In this document: one piece after another, positions 42,669-50,408 of the stretch
Position numbering within the stretch: the stretch's first letter is position 1
Layout of the letters: each line of letters opens with the position of its first letter
Assembly: GCF_016406125.1 (NCBI RefSeq)
Contig: NZ_CP066339.1
Span: 4,402,001 to 4,466,000, forward strand
From: Alicyclobacillus sp. SO9
Lineage (GTDB): Bacteria > Bacillota > Bacilli > Alicyclobacillales > Alicyclobacillaceae
Direction of reading: 5' to 3'
Length of the DNA stretch: 64,000 bases
Translations under genes and position numbers: made by a program
Notes under the pieces: generated by a model
The model's database searches: none
What the model saw: only the letters and a program-made list of their open reading frames with translations
What the model was told of the DNA's origin: nothing

Positions 42669-43249
42669 CAATATACATACCTCCATTGTCTCTGTCTGAT
42701 GAAACCAGAAAAAATACAAAAACCAACATGTGCTACATAGTTCCTATCACCCATTAGCAGTGTAGCACTGTTTCCACGCACATCAGGTCTTCGCTTGGAG
42801 CAAGCTGTCAATCGTATCTGTCAAACACTAGCGGCAGTTGTCCGAGCGTCTGAACCAAAATACACAAATTAATAGTGTACAGAAAGGAGGTCCATCAGTA
42901 TATTCACAGAATCAAGCCACAAATCCTCCATAAAAGTCAACAAACTGCCACTAATCTGTATTTGACTTCTTCACCTCACCCTCGTTACGTAAAGGTAAGT
43001 TGACTGTAGCCTGGCCTGTACCCTCAAAACAAGCAGCAGGTTGAGTTCTTGAAAAAACGAACTAAGTGGTGCAGAGAACAGGACGGGTTTCTGAGGGGAA
43101 ACTTGCGGAGATAGCGGACCTATCGATAAAGCATTAGGTCATTAGACAGGGAGGGAGATATCAGCCTTCTCCCCCCATTTGCAATCAATACGGCAGGACG
43201 CCTAGATGCTGCAGCAGAATTGTTCCCGCTCAGTTGGAAGCGGTATATG
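42669..43249. other. Intergenic region without supported gene
   Basis: About 580 bases between the chemoreceptor start and the end of the next gene. One strong AAAGGAGGT sits at about 42893-42901 on the plus strand, but no ATG, GTG or TTG follows at a usable distance. Nothing else recognised. Confidence 0.6.
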
Positions 43250-44938
43250 CTAGACTTTTGCTGCAGGTTCCATGAACCGGTTTAGCAAGTTGCGAGTTAC
43301 ACCTTGAATGATTGGTGACGGCGAAACGTAATCTGGCTTCTTCATCGCAATGCCTTCGTAAATCTGATAATGCATCGGATTGGACAATCCATACCCCCAC
43401 CAAGTCGTGCCTGCGTCAAACACATAGGCGCCAGATTTTGCTTTATAAATGGAAGTCGTCATGTACTCCTTTTTATTTTTATAAGCACGGTCGATGACTG
43501 GCGAAGCGGAGATAATCACATCATTTTTGTTATGCAGTGCTTTGCGGCTGTATGTGGAACTCAGCGCAGAGTCATATTCCCAGCCAATTATATTGCGTAC
43601 TGCTTCTCCCTTATAAACATGCAGACCCTTGTATAACCAATTAGAAGGGTCTGAGACAATCCAATTCGGATCAGACCACGTAGCGTTATCGCCTCGAGGC
43701 TGACCTTGATACATCTGACCAAGTAAAGTACTTTCTGGATTCCCAATATAGCGCCATCCGCCAGTTTGCTCTGGGGTTCCACGAAGGGGATCACGTTTCG
43801 ACTCCCACCGATATCCAATTAAAGTCCGATGATTGTCACTGTATCGAACTTTCCAATACATATCATTCGCACCGAGAAATGCAAGATTAACGCCGCTGTT
43901 GAGCATATGGGTGACACGGTTACGCATCTTTCCCGTCCAGTACTCGTCGTGTCCAACGGAAATAAATCCTTTCGGTGTCCATTGCGTTGTACCCTCATCC
44001 AAAGCAACACTAGTCGTGTAGGAAACGTTGTATCCTTCTTTCTCCATCCAATACACCGTCGGGTACTCTAGAAATGTCAGTCCAGCACCATTATCGGCCG
44101 AATAGGGGCGGTTAAAGGATACCTCAATCGCGTTATTACCCGCGTACCCCTTTTGTTTTCTCGTGGTCTTAGCATAATGACCGTAGAAAGACCAGTCACC
44201 CCAATAATTGTATGCCTGCCAAGTATTGACGGGCACGTCAACGAGAAATTCGTGAGGCTGAGTGTCAGAACGAACAATGAACGGTATATAGCTTTGGTAA
44301 CCGTGCGCATCTGTAAGCAACGCGAGATAGTAGCCGCTTACCCAAGACGGCGGAACTTTCAGTTGATATGACGGCTTCCAGTTCAAGTGCAGAAATCCTT
44401 TTGGATTCTTTTGTTGCGGAAGGTGATGTCCTCCGGATTTCGAGTTCCACCATCCCTGAGCGCGACTTTTTAACAGAGGAGTGGTCTTCATCAGTCGACC
44501 ACCTTTGCCCTGGTAATACCCCATACGGAAAATTTTGATGTTGTACAACGTTCCAGTGTACCATGTACTAACGTAGAATGTGAGTTTACCTCCTTGGTTG
44601 ACACTATCCAATGACGCGTAACCTTGAATTCTACCATGGGCTGGCCGAGTAATTCTCCAAGCAGTCGTACCAGGTAATCTATTTTCTTGAGCTATCGTCA
44701 AACCTGTGGTTGTTAGTTTGGTCTTAATCTGACTCGCTCTTTTATTGGAAACCTTCCTCGTCACGTGACTTTCATTATTTCCAGATTGGTTATTCAGGCT
44801 TGAATTTGCATTTTTAGACACATTAATTACACCCGGTGGCTTTGCCGTGTTTGAGTTGCAACCAGCGAGCGGAATTACCGTCAGAGAAGCAATGGAGAAA
44901 AAGACAGAGATACGACGGAACGTTTTTAATTTTGTCAT
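43250..44938 (-). CDS. Lipoprotein with N,N-dimethylformamidase large-subunit-like domain
   Basis: A 562-residue secreted protein. The signal peptide ends in lipobox LAGC; a short Asn/Ser linker follows, then a region resembling the C-terminal domain of the N,N-dimethylformamidase large subunit, with SVGHDEYWTGKMR, WQAYNYWGDWS and the DAGTTWWGYGLSNP motif. That domain has a glutamine-amidotransferase-like fold. The natural substrate is probably not DMF; a cell-envelope amide or glycan is possible. ATG 44938 after AGGGGTATATGAG. Confidence 0.8.
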   Translation of the reverse strand: MTKLKTFRRISVFFSIASLTVIPLAGCNSNTAKPPGVINVSKNANSSLNNQSGNNESHVTRKVSNKRASQIKTKLTTTGLTIAQENRLPGTTAWRITRPAHGRIQGYASLDSVNQGGKLTFYVSTWYTGTLYNIKIFRMGYYQGKGGRLMKTTPLLKSRAQGWWNSKSGGHHLPQQKNPKGFLHLNWKPSYQLKVPPSWVSGYYLALLTDAHGYQSYIPFIVRSDTQPHEFLVDVPVNTWQAYNYWGDWSFYGHYAKTTRKQKGYAGNNAIEVSFNRPYSADNGAGLTFLEYPTVYWMEKEGYNVSYTTSVALDEGTTQWTPKGFISVGHDEYWTGKMRNRVTHMLNSGVNLAFLGANDMYWKVRYSDNHRTLIGYRWESKRDPLRGTPEQTGGWRYIGNPESTLLGQMYQGQPRGDNATWSDPNWIVSDPSNWLYKGLHVYKGEAVRNIIGWEYDSALSSTYSRKALHNKNDVIISASPVIDRAYKNKKEYMTTSIYKAKSGAYVFDAGTTWWGYGLSNPMHYQIYEGIAMKKPDYVSPSPIIQGVTRNLLNRFMEPAAKV

Positions 44939-45003
44939 CTCATATACCCCTGCTTCTATATATACCAAGAATCATCATAAGTCAATATAGTGTGTACCCG
45001 CAT

Positions 45004-45798
45004 TTACATAGCATGCTTGATTCCCATTCTAACCAGGACCCAATTTGCTGGATAACTTGTCAAAAAACCAATCATCATTGCCACCTGCATCATGAACCAG
45101 TAGAGAAGATGATTGGGTTGTGGAATGGGAACAAAGAAAACGTGTACCAACGCCATCCAACCGAACATTCCAACTTCATAGGCAGTCAATGAAAAGGTAT
45201 CTGCCTTGACCGCATTCTTCAGTCCTTTAGCAAGAGACTCTAAATTTGAGAATCCCATGCCAAAGTACTGAAACGCAATGCCAAAAATATACGCTAATAG
45301 AAATTCAACGATATAGTCTGCAAACAATGACGATCCCGCTACAACCAAGCCCAATGAAAAAACAAGTGGTCCGCCTATTGCATCACCAAGGGTACATCCA
45401 CCGCCGCAATGTGTCGACGACACAAATACACTTTGCCAAAACGGCTTGCTGCTGTGACTGTCTTGTGCATGATGGTTTCTTTGCCCGCCTAAATTCACAT
45501 TATTAGTCCGTGTGTCGACAGACCTGTGATGGTGCATTGATTCGCTCGGCTCGTGATGCGCGTCATGGTGTCCGTGCCTGCGACTCTCCTGACCGTGATG
45601 CATCATGGGTGTATTCCGACCAAAATTCCAATAGGCGTAAAGCCCTGCAATGCCCATATACAGAGTCGTTAAGGGCCAAACAATTTTCATGATTGGCATT
45701 CCTACAGACTTACCCGGAATGTCAACTATTACGGTGATAAAAGAGATAATGCTCAGCGCAAACCAAAGGTACATGACAGATTGCAGCCATATCGGCAT
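45004..45798 (-). CDS. DUF4396 membrane protein with His-rich loop
   Basis: A 264-residue protein with two N-terminal and three to four C-terminal helices. Between them is a His-rich stretch (MHHHRS, HGHHDAHHEP) that could bind copper or zinc, then the family motif STHCGGGCTLGD and a C-terminal YPANWVLVRMGIKHAM typical of DUF4396. Function unknown. Its place next to copZ and a cupredoxin lipoprotein suggests copper homeostasis. A terminator lies between it and copZ. Confidence 0.85.
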   Translation of the reverse strand: MPIWLQSVMYLWFALSIISFITVIVDIPGKSVGMPIMKIVWPLTTLYMGIAGLYAYWNFGRNTPMMHHGQESRRHGHHDAHHEPSESMHHHRSVDTRTNNVNLGGQRNHHAQDSHSSKPFWQSVFVSSTHCGGGCTLGDAIGGPLVFSLGLVVAGSSLFADYIVEFLLAYIFGIAFQYFGMGFSNLESLAKGLKNAVKADTFSLTAYEVGMFGWMALVHVFFVPIPQPNHLLYWFMMQVAMMIGFLTSYPANWVLVRMGIKHAM

Positions 45799-45869
45799 AC
45801 TCGAGACCTCCAGTCATTTGTTACCTTTAATCAGTAAAGAACTTATTCTTCGAAGCTTTTTGAAACTGC

Positions 45870-45899
45870 GAAACGACCTGCCGTTGGGCTGGTCGTTTC
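45870..45899 (-). terminator. Terminator after copZ
   Basis: Perfect nine-base arms GAAACGACC (45870-45878) and GGTCGTTTC (45891-45899) with a 12-base loop, 67 bases beyond the copZ stop. Confidence 0.6.
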
Positions 45900-45965
45900 C
45901 TGATTTTCCCTAATGTTTCGGTGGAAATATATGCTGTACAAATACTCTGCCCCAAGGAGCAAAAA

Positions 45966-46172
45966 TCATTCTACGTCGTAGCCAGCATCTTCAATTGCTG
46001 TTTTTAACTCTAATACACTTGCTTTGGCCTCATCATAAGTAACTTTTGCCTGATTATTTTCCAAGCTCACCTCTACTTTATTGACACCATCGACGGTATT
46101 GAGCGCTTTTGTTACCGAGTTTACACAACCTTGACAGGTCATACCCTGAACCGGAATCGTTGCAGTAGTCAT
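45966..46172 (-). CDS. copZ: Copper chaperone CopZ (HMA domain)
   Basis: A 68-residue ferredoxin-like heavy-metal-associated domain with the Cu(I) motif GMTCQGC near residue 12. It carries Cu(I) in the cytosol to a P-type ATPase or the CsoR repressor. ATG 46172 follows AGGAGATG. The promoter just upstream contains a CsoR-like box in its spacer. No copA is in the window. Confidence 0.95.
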   Translation of the reverse strand: MTTATIPVQGMTCQGCVNSVTKALNTVDGVNKVEVSLENNQAKVTYDEAKASVLELKTAIEDAGYDVE

Positions 46173-46202
46173 AGCAAACATCTCCTTTCTTTCGACTTTT
46201 AT

Positions 46203-46230
46203 ACTATACCCTCCTATGGTACGTAGTCAA
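46203..46230 (-). promoter_or_regulatory. copZ promoter with CsoR-like operator in the spacer
   Basis: On the minus strand TTGACT (46225-46230), a 16-base spacer and TATAGT (46203-46208). The spacer and -10 contain TACCATAGGAGGGTA (46207-46221), close to the TACC..GGTA-type CsoR boxes of Bacilli. Confidence 0.6.
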
Positions 46231-46332
46231 ACCCTGTCTATGGTCCGTTTCAATAGCGTTGATTGCTGATTTCCCCAAGAACCAACGTAACGTCCGATGC
46301 AACTCATTGCTAAGTACTTAATCCTTACACCG

Positions 46333-47211
46333 TCATCCGACGACTTTAATGGTTCCCATCATATAGCCACTGTGAGACATCGACCATCCACCATTCGGGG
46401 TGTCGCAGGGGTCGACACAGTTCCACGTAAAGGAACCGTCTTTTTTAGGAGTAAAGGTAAAGGTCTTGACTCCAGGCTGATCCTTCTTTGTAGACGGCTT
46501 TGCTTGAAAATTAATTCCTAGTGCACTGTTGGTAATACTGTGTTTCATATTGTCATAGTTGTAAATTGTTAATTTAACAGGAATACCCTTTTCCACCGTA
46601 AAGTTTGCGGGTGAAAAGGCATCATGCAGCTTACCGTCCGAACCAAGCTTTCCGCCGGGCATAACAGTCAAAGCGATGTCCTGTGTTGGCTGTGTATCTG
46701 GAACAACCTTAATTGTTCCCATCATGTAGCCTTTGTGAGACATGGACCATCCATTATTCGGTGTGTCACAGGGATCAACACAGTTCCACGTAAAGGAACC
46801 TGCCTTATTTGGTGTAAATGTAAACGACTTTACGCCTGGTTGCCCATTTTTCGAAGATGGTTTCGCTTGGAAGTTAATTCCTAATGCGCTATTTGTGATG
46901 CTGTGTTTCATGTTGTCGTAATTGTAAATCGTGACGGTCGTTGGCACACCCTCTACCAAAGTGAAATTGGCGGGTGAAAATGCGTCGTGGTCCTTCCCGT
47001 CAGGTCCAAGTTTCCCACCAGGCCGTACTGTTAAATAAATATATTGATGATTCATGGATGAGTTCGTGTTGGTTGTTGCGCCCGTCGTGGAATTGGTATT
47101 ATTCGTAGGCGCTGTTGTGGGACTTGTGCTAGACGCGCCGTTAGATGTTGTTCCGCAGCCAGCCAAGAATAGCGCGGGTAATGCCACTGCAATCAGCAAT
47201 GCTTTCTTCAT
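46333..47211 (-). CDS. Lipoprotein with two tandem cupredoxin domains
   Basis: A 292-residue copper protein: signal peptide and lipobox LAGC (Cys19), a Ser/Thr/Asn linker to about residue 54, then domain 1 (56-171) and domain 2 (177-292), which are about 80% identical by eye, a recent duplication. Each has His (KHSI), CVDPC, His (SMSH) and Met in YMMG as copper ligands, in the order His, Cys-x3-Cys, x10, His, x3, Met. The related single-domain protein is at 1715-2332. ATG after AAAGGGGGAG. It lies upstream of copZ, but a separate promoter exists for that gene. Confidence 0.88.
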   Translation of the reverse strand: MKKALLIAVALPALFLAGCGTTSNGASSTSPTTAPTNNTNSTTGATTNTNSSMNHQYIYLTVRPGGKLGPDGKDHDAFSPANFTLVEGVPTTVTIYNYDNMKHSITNSALGINFQAKPSSKNGQPGVKSFTFTPNKAGSFTWNCVDPCDTPNNGWSMSHKGYMMGTIKVVPDTQPTQDIALTVMPGGKLGSDGKLHDAFSPANFTVEKGIPVKLTIYNYDNMKHSITNSALGINFQAKPSTKKDQPGVKTFTFTPKKDGSFTWNCVDPCDTPNGGWSMSHSGYMMGTIKVVG

Positions 47212-47558
47212 TTTTGCTCCCCCTTTGATTTCGTGAGCTTACAACTTTTTACGTTTCCTATTTTGTACTTCAAAATAAGTTCAAGGGAGAGCAAAAACAA
47301 CTGTTTTACGCAACAATTTAACTAGTATCTTTTGCACATTGTCTTTATGGTCCAGTCCCGCCTTGTTAGCTCAATGTAACCGGGCGTCCAATCCGACTAG
47401 TGATTTGGAAGGAATAATTAGTCCATCGAAACTACATGGCGTTAAGCTTATCATGAGGATCCATAGGAATTCGGAGTTGAGAAGGCTCCAACGCCCTCGT
47501 AGACCGCACAATCTCTCATTCGTTTTCGGCTTATTAATATCGATTGGCTGATGTGCGT
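47212..47558. other. Intergenic region without supported gene
   Basis: About 350 bases upstream of the two-domain cupredoxin gene and downstream of the MFS gene. No ribosome site with start, hairpin terminator or repeat was found; it should contain the cupredoxin promoter. Confidence 0.5.
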
Positions 47559-48962
47559 TTACACTGCTTCATCTTCCGTCTGTGAAATGCGCTTCCCAAA
47601 AGATAGAAAGTATAGAAGCGCACTCACCATGACCACGATGCTAAGCATCAAGATGAGATTGCCGTATGGAAACGCGTAGGTATCTGATAGAAATGGATTC
47701 ATTCGAAAGACAAAGATCTTCTGCGTCATTACTTTGGCAACCAGTGCCGTCACAATGGCTCCTGCAACAATCGAAACCATATTATAAAGCCCCATGCCAA
47801 CACCAATCTGATCTTTGTCCAAGACTTCAGTGACACTTTCAGTCAGGGCCGTTTGCACAAAGGAAAAACCCACATACAGAGTAACAAGGTATACAGCGAT
47901 GAACCAAACCCATCCACCAATGGACCCGGACACCAGGATGAGACTTCCTGCGAGGAGCAAAAGTCCCAAATAGACTACAAAGTGACTTCCGCGTTTCACT
48001 GTCATCTGGCCGGCTACCCTACCGAAGATAACGGCGCTAAACGCCCCAGGGAACATCACAAGTCCAATTTCTTGCGTGTCCAACTGATAAATCTTGCTCA
48101 ACATAAGCGGCGTCACAAACATGGCTGACATTACCGTTCCAAATATGAGAAAGCCAATCACTAGTGCGTTTCGATAGCGAGTATTCTTAAAGAGCGCTGG
48201 GGCGACAAACGGTTCCTTCACCCTAAGTATTCTCAGAATAAACAACACCAGCGCAATTCCTGTCACGACGGCGTAAATCCACTGAGACTCGATTGTAAAC
48301 AGAATCAAAGAGGAGACTGCAACTGCCAACCAAAGAGCTCCCCTAACATCCAGTTTTCCCGGTCTTCGTGGTTCATCGGGCAGGAATCTACGAAAAAATG
48401 GTATGGAGATGAGAATCGGTAATGGCATGAGAAACAAATACATCCAGTTCCATGACCCGGCGATATACCCCCCAAGGACAGGCCCAATCCCAATGGCAAA
48501 AGACACCGTGGACGTGATAATGCCAAACATTTTACCTCGTTCCTGCTGAGTAAAAAACCGGGCTACGATGATAAACACAAGGGCCGGCAACGCCGAACCG
48601 CCGGCTCCCTGAATGGCCCGGGCCACAATTACTGCGAGAAACCAAGAGTGCAAAACAAATCCAGCTAAGGACCCAATGCTATACATAACAATTCCAATTG
48701 TGATGAGAGTTTTGATACTATAAATGTCCGCCAATTTACCGTAGATGACTGTGCCCAATCCAAAAATAATAAAAAAAATGGTCACGACCCAGCTTACGCC
48801 GGCTGTATTTAACGCAAATTGTTTTGCAATAGTCGGTGTCGCAACATTAAATATGGATTCATTCAATACGGCAAAAAAAATCACATAGTAGATCCAAAAG
48901 ACACTCTTCTTAATACTCTTCATGTCCGTCGAGTGAGATGTTTGGAGCAAAACAGTTCCCAT
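47559..48962 (-). CDS. MFS transporter, DHA2-like drug exporter
   Basis: A 467-residue protein with 12-14 helices. The loop motif GLGTVIYGKLADIYSIK and motif C-like GIGPVLGGYIAGSWNW mark a proton-antiport exporter of the DHA family. ATG 48962 follows GAAGGGG; an internal ATG at 48923 lacks one. It is downstream of the merR-SRPBCC pair on the same strand and could be under the same control. Substrate unknown. Confidence 0.9.
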   Translation of the reverse strand: MGTVLLQTSHSTDMKSIKKSVFWIYYVIFFAVLNESIFNVATPTIAKQFALNTAGVSWVVTIFFIIFGLGTVIYGKLADIYSIKTLITIGIVMYSIGSLAGFVLHSWFLAVIVARAIQGAGGSALPALVFIIVARFFTQQERGKMFGIITSTVSFAIGIGPVLGGYIAGSWNWMYLFLMPLPILISIPFFRRFLPDEPRRPGKLDVRGALWLAVAVSSLILFTIESQWIYAVVTGIALVLFILRILRVKEPFVAPALFKNTRYRNALVIGFLIFGTVMSAMFVTPLMLSKIYQLDTQEIGLVMFPGAFSAVIFGRVAGQMTVKRGSHFVVYLGLLLLAGSLILVSGSIGGWVWFIAVYLVTLYVGFSFVQTALTESVTEVLDKDQIGVGMGLYNMVSIVAGAIVTALVAKVMTQKIFVFRMNPFLSDTYAFPYGNLILMLSIVVMVSALLYFLSFGKRISQTEDEAV

Positions 48963-49206
48963 ATCAATACTGGCCCCTTCTTTAGGCGATTTGATGAAAC
49001 AAAGTCACGCTGCCTGAGGGCCTGGTTTTGGAAAGATGCCGCTCAGTCATCCAACTGGAGAGCGCATTCCGTTAGCTCAATACTGGTACAAGACGGCGTT
49101 AAATGACGCTGCAGTTTCGAAAAATTGATGCCAAGTCAGACAGTGCAACACCGACATGGTAAAAGATATGACTGTTAACTGAAATCGAGGTACAGAAAGG
49201 TGTGGA

Positions 49207-49656
49207 TTACAATCTGGTTTTCTTCTCCAACTGCTTGTCGAGTTTGTCCAACATCTCACTGGTACCTTGTTCGCGCTGAGCAGGAGTATCCAGTCCATCC
49301 AGAAAGACACCTTGTTCCGTATAAATCAGCTTCGTCCCGGTACCCTCCGGTTTGAACTCGACGGTTGCTACGGAAGTCGACATTCGCCTTCCGTCCGTGT
49401 CCAAAGTGTAGGTGTACACAATCCGCTCGTTTGGGACAATGTCGTGGTACCAGGCATGAAAGGTATATAGCGGGCCAGCAGCAGGACCTCCTTGATGGCT
49501 TTCCTCGCCACCGACTCGAAAGTCAAAATCATCTGCTTTTAGAAACCATTCCTCTTTTTGTTTAGGATTCGCCCAAGCAGCAAAGACCCGCATCGGCGAG
49601 GCATTGTAGACTCGTTCAATGGCGAATGTGTTGTGTATAGCAAAGTGTTCATTCAC
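49207..49656 (-). CDS. SRPBCC/AHSA1-family protein
   Basis: A 149-residue ligand-binding helix-grip protein of the Aha1-C/polyketide-cyclase type. The core RVYNASPMRVFAAWANP and the GPLYTFHAWY strand are typical. GTG 49656 is nine bases after AAGGAG; the ATG three codons earlier abuts that site. It begins 14 bases after the merR stop, so the two form an operon, and it may bind the regulator's ligand. Confidence 0.88.
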   Translation of the reverse strand: MNEHFAIHNTFAIERVYNASPMRVFAAWANPKQKEEWFLKADDFDFRVGGEESHQGGPAAGPLYTFHAWYHDIVPNERIVYTYTLDTDGRRMSTSVATVEFKPEGTGTKLIYTEQGVFLDGLDTPAQREQGTSEMLDKLDKQLEKKTRL

Positions 49657-49669
49657 AGAGTTCATCTCC

Positions 49670-50158
49670 TTAATCTAGACTGTCAGAATGTCCGTCTACG
49701 AGATTGCCCAGCATATCCAAACGGCGTTCCCATGTCATCCGACGTTCGGTGATATATGTTCCATGACTCTTTTTCATCATTTCCAGTAATTTTATGAACT
49801 CTTCCACTGTCACGGGTTCCTTCAGCTTCATCAGGCTGGATACGTACTCCAACTCGGACAAAAGATTTTGTTCCATGCGGATATTGTCTTTCAGACGGGC
49901 GATTTGCAACAATACAGTTTCCAGCGGACTAAAACGCTCGCCGTTTACTACAGATTTCACCTCATCCAGCGACAATCCGAGCTGTTTTATCGACAGAATT
50001 TGCTGCAGTCGCAACACATCGGCTTCACTGTACAGCCTGTGTCCAGTATCGGAACGTGCCGAAGGTGAGAACAAGCCGATTTCATCATAGAATCGCAATG
50101 TTCGTATCGTAAGTCCCGTGAGTTTGGCAAGCTCCCCCACCTTCCAATGTCTAATCAT
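49670..50158 (-). CDS. MerR-family transcriptional activator
   Basis: A 162-residue regulator with an N-terminal winged helix (WKVGELAKLTGLTIRTLRFYDEIGLFSPSARSDTGHRLY), a long dimerisation helix and a short C-terminal effector part of the TipA/BmrR type (divided here for reading: KVGELAKLTGL, RTLRFYDEIGL). ATG 50158 follows GAAGGGG. Its own promoter (50200-50230) has a 19-base spacer with a central dyad, so it is autoregulated by DNA twisting. Confidence 0.92.
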   Translation of the reverse strand: MIRHWKVGELAKLTGLTIRTLRFYDEIGLFSPSARSDTGHRLYSEADVLRLQQILSIKQLGLSLDEVKSVVNGERFSPLETVLLQIARLKDNIRMEQNLLSELEYVSSLMKLKEPVTVEEFIKLLEMMKKSHGTYITERRMTWERRLDMLGNLVDGHSDSLD

Positions 50159-50199
50159 AGTAACCCCTTCGTTAGCGCTAACTGTTTCCCGGTGGCGCA

Positions 50200-50230
50200 A
50201 TTATAAAAGATGACCTAACGTAAGGTGCAA
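50200..50230 (-). promoter_or_regulatory. MerR-type promoter with 19-bp spacer and dyad
   Basis: On the minus strand TTGCAC (50225-50230), 19-base spacer, TATAAT (50200-50205). The dyad ACCTAACGTAAGGT (50213-50226, plus strand) lies in the spacer next to the -35. This is the classic MerR-activated layout. Confidence 0.85.
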
Positions 50231-50337
50231 GTAAAGTTTATATTGAATAATTCGGTTACATTTATATGCCATCTTGATGCCCAAACTGTAGACCGGTTCT
50301 CCATAGATAACAGCTCAATTTGTTAGAGTAAATAAAA

Positions 50338-50372
50338 GGAGATGAGTCCCCTTTAAGGGCCTTCTCATCTCC
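50338..50372 (-). terminator. Terminator of the large surface-protein gene
   Basis: Perfect arms GGAGATGAG (50338-50346) and CTCATCTCC (50364-50372) with a 17-base partly paired loop; minus strand continues TTTTATTT. Confidence 0.8.
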
Positions 50373-50408
50373 CTTCGCATTGTACCTTATTCTCTTTGAA
50401 GCAGTTGC

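Noticed and set aside
42890-42925. Small gene after a strong AAAGGAGGT
   Set aside because: No start codon lies within a usable distance.
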